A DNA stretch of 9,040 nt from JAJRAG01 sp050010535. GTDB lineage: Archaea > Thermoplasmatota > Thermoplasmata > Methanomassiliicoccales > JACIVX01. The stretch covers positions 1-9,040 of the forward strand of contig JBEKKT010000038.1 of the NCBI GenBank assembly GCA_050010535.1. The letters are read 5' to 3'. The position numbers were made by a program, and so were the translations under genes. Below, piece by piece: positions 6,115-9,040 of this stretch. Under the pieces are notes generated by a model. That model made no database searches. It was not told where the DNA came from and saw nothing but the letters and a program-made list of their open reading frames with translations. The first letter of the stretch is position 1. The number at the start of each line of letters is the position of its first letter.

Positions 6115-6243
6115 TTAGAATCGCATCTGAGCTCTTGACTTGGCCCCTTTAGTGTTAATGAAGAGAATCACCTTCCCGTTCTCTCGCACCATGCCCTGAG
6201 GTCCCTCGGGAAGGAATGGCAGTCGGACAATACCTCCTTGATA
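6115..6243 (-). pseudogene. Short open stretch, possible gene remnant
   Basis: This entry covers most of the 332-base gap between MvhD and the DsrE-family gene. On the minus strand a 42-codon open stretch runs from after a TGA (6244-6246) to TAA (6115-6117), with an inner ATG at 6190-6192. The part reading GKVILFINTKGAKSR followed by QMRF resembles the segment just before the HExxH helix of ImmA/IrrE-type peptidases. That helix is absent in all frames beyond the stop, so if real it is a truncated relict. A GGAGGT stands near the 5' end but without a proper start codon. It may be chance. I see nothing else in 6046-6377. Confidence 0.22.
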
Positions 6244-6377
6244 TCACCGGCTTAAGCTATTTGGTCTTGACTCTAGCTTCCAATATAGGCTGGGGATATT
6301 TCAGGCCCAGCGTGCCTGCCTGTAAGTCGCCGTGTCCACTCGCTCTTCGGCCCTGCTCCGTTCGTCTCGCTTTTCGA

Positions 6378-6731
6378 TTAGAACGCGAAGGTCACCGTCG
6401 CGCTGCTAGCCTTGGACATGAAGTCAGTGGCCCCGATTATCTTCGCGTCGGACCTGATATCCTCCTTCTGCATGTCCTTGGCCCCAAGTGCCAGCTCGCA
6501 GAGGTAGAGCTTGCCACCGAGCTCGTTGAAATTCTCGACAAGGTCCTTCATGTCGGGCATGCCTTTGGCCGTGACCTTCTCCAGCTCGCCCTTCTTGCAC
6601 CACGTTCCGCCCGCGGGGCAGAAGAATATCATCACTTCATTCCCGATAGCCAGCGCACTTGTACCCAGAACAAAGGGAGGATACACAGACTTAGGCTCCG
6701 TCCCATTCACAACTAATGCGACTTTTGCCAT
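6378..6731 (-). CDS. DsrE-family sulfur-relay-like protein
   Basis: A 117-residue protein with the DsrE/DsrF-like alpha/beta pattern. It has a hydrophobic first strand (KVALVVNG), a helix rich in small residues, a second strand VMIFFCPAGG with C38, and C45 in TWCKKGE. The conserved position at the end of the third core strand is C78 in LYLCELALGAKDM, where DsrE, TusD and related proteins carry the persulfide-carrying or structural cysteine. Length is normal and both ends are intact. Family members move sulfur or act in thiol redox chemistry in the cytoplasm. It lies on the minus strand between RamA and MvhD, with MvhD downstream after a 332-base gap. A role in sulfur or thiol supply (for example for Fe-S clusters or a thiol cofactor) is inference only. 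GAGG lies about 7 bases before the ATG. Confidence 0.8.
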   Translation of the reverse strand: MAKVALVVNGTEPKSVYPPFVLGTSALAIGNEVMIFFCPAGGTWCKKGELEKVTAKGMPDMKDLVENFNELGGKLYLCELALGAKDMQKEDIRSDAKIIGATDFMSKASSATVTFAF

Positions 6732-6775
6732 TCAAATGCCTCTGACAAGATCATGGTGAACACCAAGTAATCAAC

Positions 6776-6988
6776 TTATCGAAAGACACGATCAAAGACC
6801 CGAAGCATTCCTGCAACGATGCTGATCTCACTCAAGTTCTCACAGAACGTCAGCTCGAATAGTCCCGATTCCCCGGCATTCCCTCGTTGTAGCTTTTCAG
6901 TGCATGAGAATTTTTGCCTGTTCGAGGACCAATGCACCTTGATAGCTAGCTTCTTTGGCGAGAAGTATTTTGCTCTAATACTTGTCAA
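6776..6988 (-). CDS. Weak hypothetical ORF (70 codons)
   Basis: This is the only candidate in the 358-base gap between the DsrE and RamA-like genes. It starts at TTG 6986-6988, which overlaps as TTGA the stop of a 21-codon frame that begins with ATG a little upstream (about 7051). The C-terminal half reads like protein (FELTFCENLSEISIVAGMLRVFDR), with alternating hydrophobic and charged residues, but I do not recognise it. Codon use is mixed and no binding site is seen. The two overlapping frames could be one gene split by a frameshift, or both may be chance. If real, it would be read before the DsrE gene with a 44-base gap. Confidence 0.25.
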   Translation of the reverse strand: MTSIRAKYFSPKKLAIKVHWSSNRQKFSCTEKLQRGNAGESGLFELTFCENLSEISIVAGMLRVFDRVFR

Positions 6989-7052
6989 TTGAGCAGGCGT
7001 CTGGCAATGTAGTCAGTCTGTTGCCCGGGTTGATCAACTTCTGCCTGCATTC

Positions 7053-7060
7053 TTAAATAT
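7053..7060 (+). promoter_or_regulatory. TATA box of the RamA-like gene
   Basis: TTAAATAT lies 30-37 bases before ATG 7090, so transcription would start only a few bases before the ATG (short leader or leaderless). The adjacent TATATTAA at 7067-7074 could act as a TATA box for minus-strand transcription, making this a possible divergent promoter. Confidence 0.6.
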
Positions 7061-7089
7061 GGGGACTATATTAACCTGCAGGATTTCCC

Positions 7090-8751
7090 ATGGGATTTGG
7101 AATTGCCCTTGATCTCGGAACGAGCGGATATCGCACGCATCTTGTTGATCTGTCCAAGCGTGGGAAGATAATTTCAACCGCGATTACAATGAGGCATCCG
7201 CTTCCTGGCGCGAACATAATGGATCATCTCCACTTCTGGCTTGAGAACGGATCTGAGGTTGGTCATAGGATCGTTCTTGAGACTGTAGACAAGCTCATCG
7301 CGCTTCATGGCGCCGATTGTAGGAAGATCGAGCGCATTGCAATTTGCGGGAACCCCGCGCAGCTTTCCATGTTCGAAGGCATAGAGATTAGAGACCTTGC
7401 CTTCGCCGGAGTGTCCATTCTCCGGCGACTCAATGTCGAGCGCCCAAATCGGAGAGGGCATACGACCACTGCCGGCACAATCGGTCTTGCGTCAGTGGAT
7501 CCGGAGGTCGAGGTCGCGATACCTCCGGCGATTAGGCACGAGGTCGGCGCGGATGCGCTTGCCATGATCATCAAGTCGAAAATGCTGGACAAGAAGGAGA
7601 CATGTATGGTCACTGACTACGGCACCAACGCTGAGATGGGTCTCTATCATGAGGGAGAGCTCTACAGCGGGAGTGCGGCTGCGGGACCTGCGATGGAGGG
7701 CCAGCATATATCATTCGGAATGCTCGCAGCACCTCACGCAATATCCGATCTCAACTTCGGCGAGAACGGATATTGGGTCAACGACGTTCTCGATGAGCGG
7801 CTCGGTCCGCATCACAGCACGGCGGTCAACCCCAATACTGGAGAGATCAAGAAGCTCGACGGGCTGAAGGCGCGAGGGATCACCGGCACGGGGGTCGTTG
7901 CGGCGGTAGCTCTTGGCCTCGAGTCGGGCCTCGTCAAGCTGCCCAACATAGTGACCTCGGACAAGACCATCCACCTTCAGGACGGGATATACTTCAGCGA
8001 GAAGGATCTCAGGGAGGCCGGAAAGGCGATGGGTGCGATAAGGGCCGGGCATAAGACCCTTATTGAAGAGATTGGAATCGACGACGCCGAGGTGAAGACG
8101 ATGTATCTCGCTGGAGCATCCGGCACCTACGTCGACCCGATAAAAGCCCAGACCTGCGGCCTGGTCCCGAGAATCGTGGAGAGGACCGTGCAGATCGGCA
8201 ACACCTCTCTTATGATGGCGTACGACCTGCTTGTCGACCCCGATGTGTTGGACATGATGCAGCGGGTCGCGGATTCGATCGCGTCGAAGCACATAATGTT
8301 CGCGACCTCGAAGATATTCGAGGACCTCTATGTCAACGAAGTGGCATACTGGCTCGAAGGAATGCCGTTGGAGGCCTACAACAACTTCATCAAGATGGCA
8401 GGGTTGAAGCCGATGCCGGAAATCGTCAGGCCGAAGGAGACCCTGAGGATCGTGGACAGGGACATACCCGAGGTGGGGTCGAAGGGACTCAAGACACTCG
8501 AGCACGTCGGTGTCTACCTGATGGGCGGGTTCGAAAATTGCGTTGGGTGCAAGAAATGCGAGATGGATTGCCCAGAGGAGGCACTGAGGGTCGAGAGGGT
8601 CGGCGACAAGGAGTTCAGGATAAGGATCGCGACGGAATTCTGTCTTGGCACGGCGTGCAAGAAATGCGAGCAGGCCTGTCCAAATGAATGTTTCCGTTTC
8701 TACGAGTTGAAGATAGTAAAGAGAGAGGATGTGAGCGGTAAGTGCGAATGA
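7090..8751 (+). CDS. ramA: RamA-like corrinoid protein reductive activase
   Basis: A 553-residue ATP-dependent activase of methyltransferase corrinoid proteins. The ASKHA ATP-binding core shows phosphate-1 D8-LGTSG13, phosphate-2 D176-YGTNAE, and an adenosine-type motif LAGASGTYVD near 340-349. The C-terminus carries two [4Fe-4S] motifs: C484-x2-C487-x2-C490-x3-C494-P and C518-x4-C523-x2-C526-x3-C530-P. RamA of Methanosarcina has this same order (ATPase core, then C-terminal double cluster) and similar length, whereas bacterial RACo has an N-terminal [2Fe-2S] domain that is missing here. RamA reduces oxidised Co(II) corrinoid to Co(I) at the cost of ATP, which the corrinoid protein at 1441-2082 would need. 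The start at ATG 7090 fits the TATA box. The stop overlaps the next start (ATGA). The electron donor is unknown; the nearby MvhD is only a candidate. Confidence 0.92.
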   Translation: MGFGIALDLGTSGYRTHLVDLSKRGKIISTAITMRHPLPGANIMDHLHFWLENGSEVGHRIVLETVDKLIALHGADCRKIERIAICGNPAQLSMFEGIEIRDLAFAGVSILRRLNVERPNRRGHTTTAGTIGLASVDPEVEVAIPPAIRHEVGADALAMIIKSKMLDKKETCMVTDYGTNAEMGLYHEGELYSGSAAAGPAMEGQHISFGMLAAPHAISDLNFGENGYWVNDVLDERLGPHHSTAVNPNTGEIKKLDGLKARGITGTGVVAAVALGLESGLVKLPNIVTSDKTIHLQDGIYFSEKDLREAGKAMGAIRAGHKTLIEEIGIDDAEVKTMYLAGASGTYVDPIKAQTCGLVPRIVERTVQIGNTSLMMAYDLLVDPDVLDMMQRVADSIASKHIMFATSKIFEDLYVNEVAYWLEGMPLEAYNNFIKMAGLKPMPEIVRPKETLRIVDRDIPEVGSKGLKTLEHVGVYLMGGFENCVGCKKCEMDCPEEALRVERVGDKEFRIRIATEFCLGTACKKCEQACPNECFRFYELKIVKREDVSGKCE

Positions 8752-9040
8752 TCTCGGTAGTGGACAACATCTCCTCGCCCCCATATTCGCCTTCGGGGCT
8801 GGTCAAGATGCTCGATAGTCCGGAGAAGCATTTCATGTCTGAGCATGGGATCTCTCTCCTGATCGAGAACGAAAAGGGGCAGCGAGTTCTCATCGATGCA
8901 GGGGCATCCGAGCAGGTTTTCATGCACAATATGGACATGCTGGGGTACAAGCTCGAAAGCATCAGCGCTGCGTTCATCTCACACGGTCATTACGATCACG
9001 TCGGTGGCCTCGTGCCGCTGATCAAGGCGGGCGTCCCGAT
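8748..9040 (+). CDS. MBL-fold metallohydrolase, COG1237-like (partial, runs off the window)
   Basis: The first 97 codons of a metallo-beta-lactamase-fold protein, starting at ATG 8748 inside the RamA-like gene's stop (ATGA overlap). The metal motif H79-GH81-YD83-H84-VGG is intact, preceded by FIS and by LIDAGAS on the first strand. The pattern HGISLLIE…VLIDAGAS…LGYKLESISAAFISHGHYDHVGGL fits the COG1237 group, which includes proteins annotated as dihydropterin-related ribofuranosylaminobenzene phosphate synthases. The function within that group is not settled. The overlap shows co-translation with RamA, so a role linked to corrinoid or pterin methyl metabolism is plausible. The C-terminal part and the remaining metal ligands lie outside the window. 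Confidence 0.85.
   Translation, partial: MISVVDNISSPPYSPSGLVKMLDSPEKHFMSEHGISLLIENEKGQRVLIDAGASEQVFMHNMDMLGYKLESISAAFISHGHYDHVGGLVPLIKAGVP

Noticed and set aside
6216..6716. Long plus-strand open frame of 166 codons
   Set aside because: It lies opposite the DsrE-family gene and reads as its complement; the minus-strand protein has clear family features.
7711..8784. Long minus-strand open frame of 357 codons
   Set aside because: It is the antisense of the RamA-like gene, whose ATPase and Fe-S motifs are intact on the plus strand. High GC at third positions creates long antisense frames.
1..9040. CRISPR arrays, tRNA or rRNA genes, insertion sequences
   Set aside because: No regular direct repeats, cloverleaf-like segments, transposase motifs or terminal inverted repeats with target duplications were seen on reading both strands.

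Overview
The window looks archaeal, most likely from a methylotrophic or methanogen-like euryarchaeote. Thermoplasmatota such as Methanomassiliicoccales are possible, but I cannot place it firmly. The reasons are a RamA-type corrinoid activase, an MtaA/MtbA-type methyltransferase, an MvhD-type hydrogenase/heterodisulfide reductase subunit, TATA-like boxes about 35-50 nt before starts, Shine-Dalgarno sites matching the archaeal 16S tail (GGAGGTGAT-like), and several TTG starts. All assignments are made by eye from motifs; no database search was possible.

Left part (132-2082, + strand). A 33-residue zinc-ribbon protein is translationally coupled (TTGA overlap) to a radical SAM enzyme of the AmmeMemoRadiSam type. 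Then comes a separately promoted 213-residue corrinoid (B12) protein of the MtaC/MtbC/MttC class, ending in a strong hairpin terminator at 2092-2126.

Middle (2177-5323, + strand). A 658-residue hydantoinase/oxoprolinase-family ASKHA ATPase carries an apparent winged-helix-like insert. It is followed by a 337-residue zinc methyltransferase of the MtaA/MtbA (uroporphyrinogen decarboxylase fold) family and a terminator. The corrinoid protein and the methyltransferase share a 13-base leader with the ribosome binding site.

Right-middle (5443-6988, - strand). This is a sparse, less GC-biased block. It holds an orphan MvhD-type Fe-S subunit followed in the same frame, after a TGA, by a 57-codon open frame; a short broken-looking frame; a DsrE-family sulfur-relay-like protein; and a weak 70-codon frame.

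Right end (7090-9040, + strand). A 553-residue RamA-like reductive activase with two C-terminal [4Fe-4S] motifs overlaps by ATGA the start of an MBL-fold hydrolase that runs off the window.

How it fits together (inference): the corrinoid protein would carry a methyl group, the MtaA/MtbA-like enzyme would move it to a thiol or pterin acceptor, and RamA would re-reduce Co(II) corrinoid at ATP cost. No substrate-specific MtxB methyltransferase (MtaB, MtmB, MtbB or MttB type) is present. The gene between the corrinoid protein and the methyltransferase is instead the hydantoinase-like ATPase. This is the main oddity and the best candidate for an unusual methyl-transfer or activation system.
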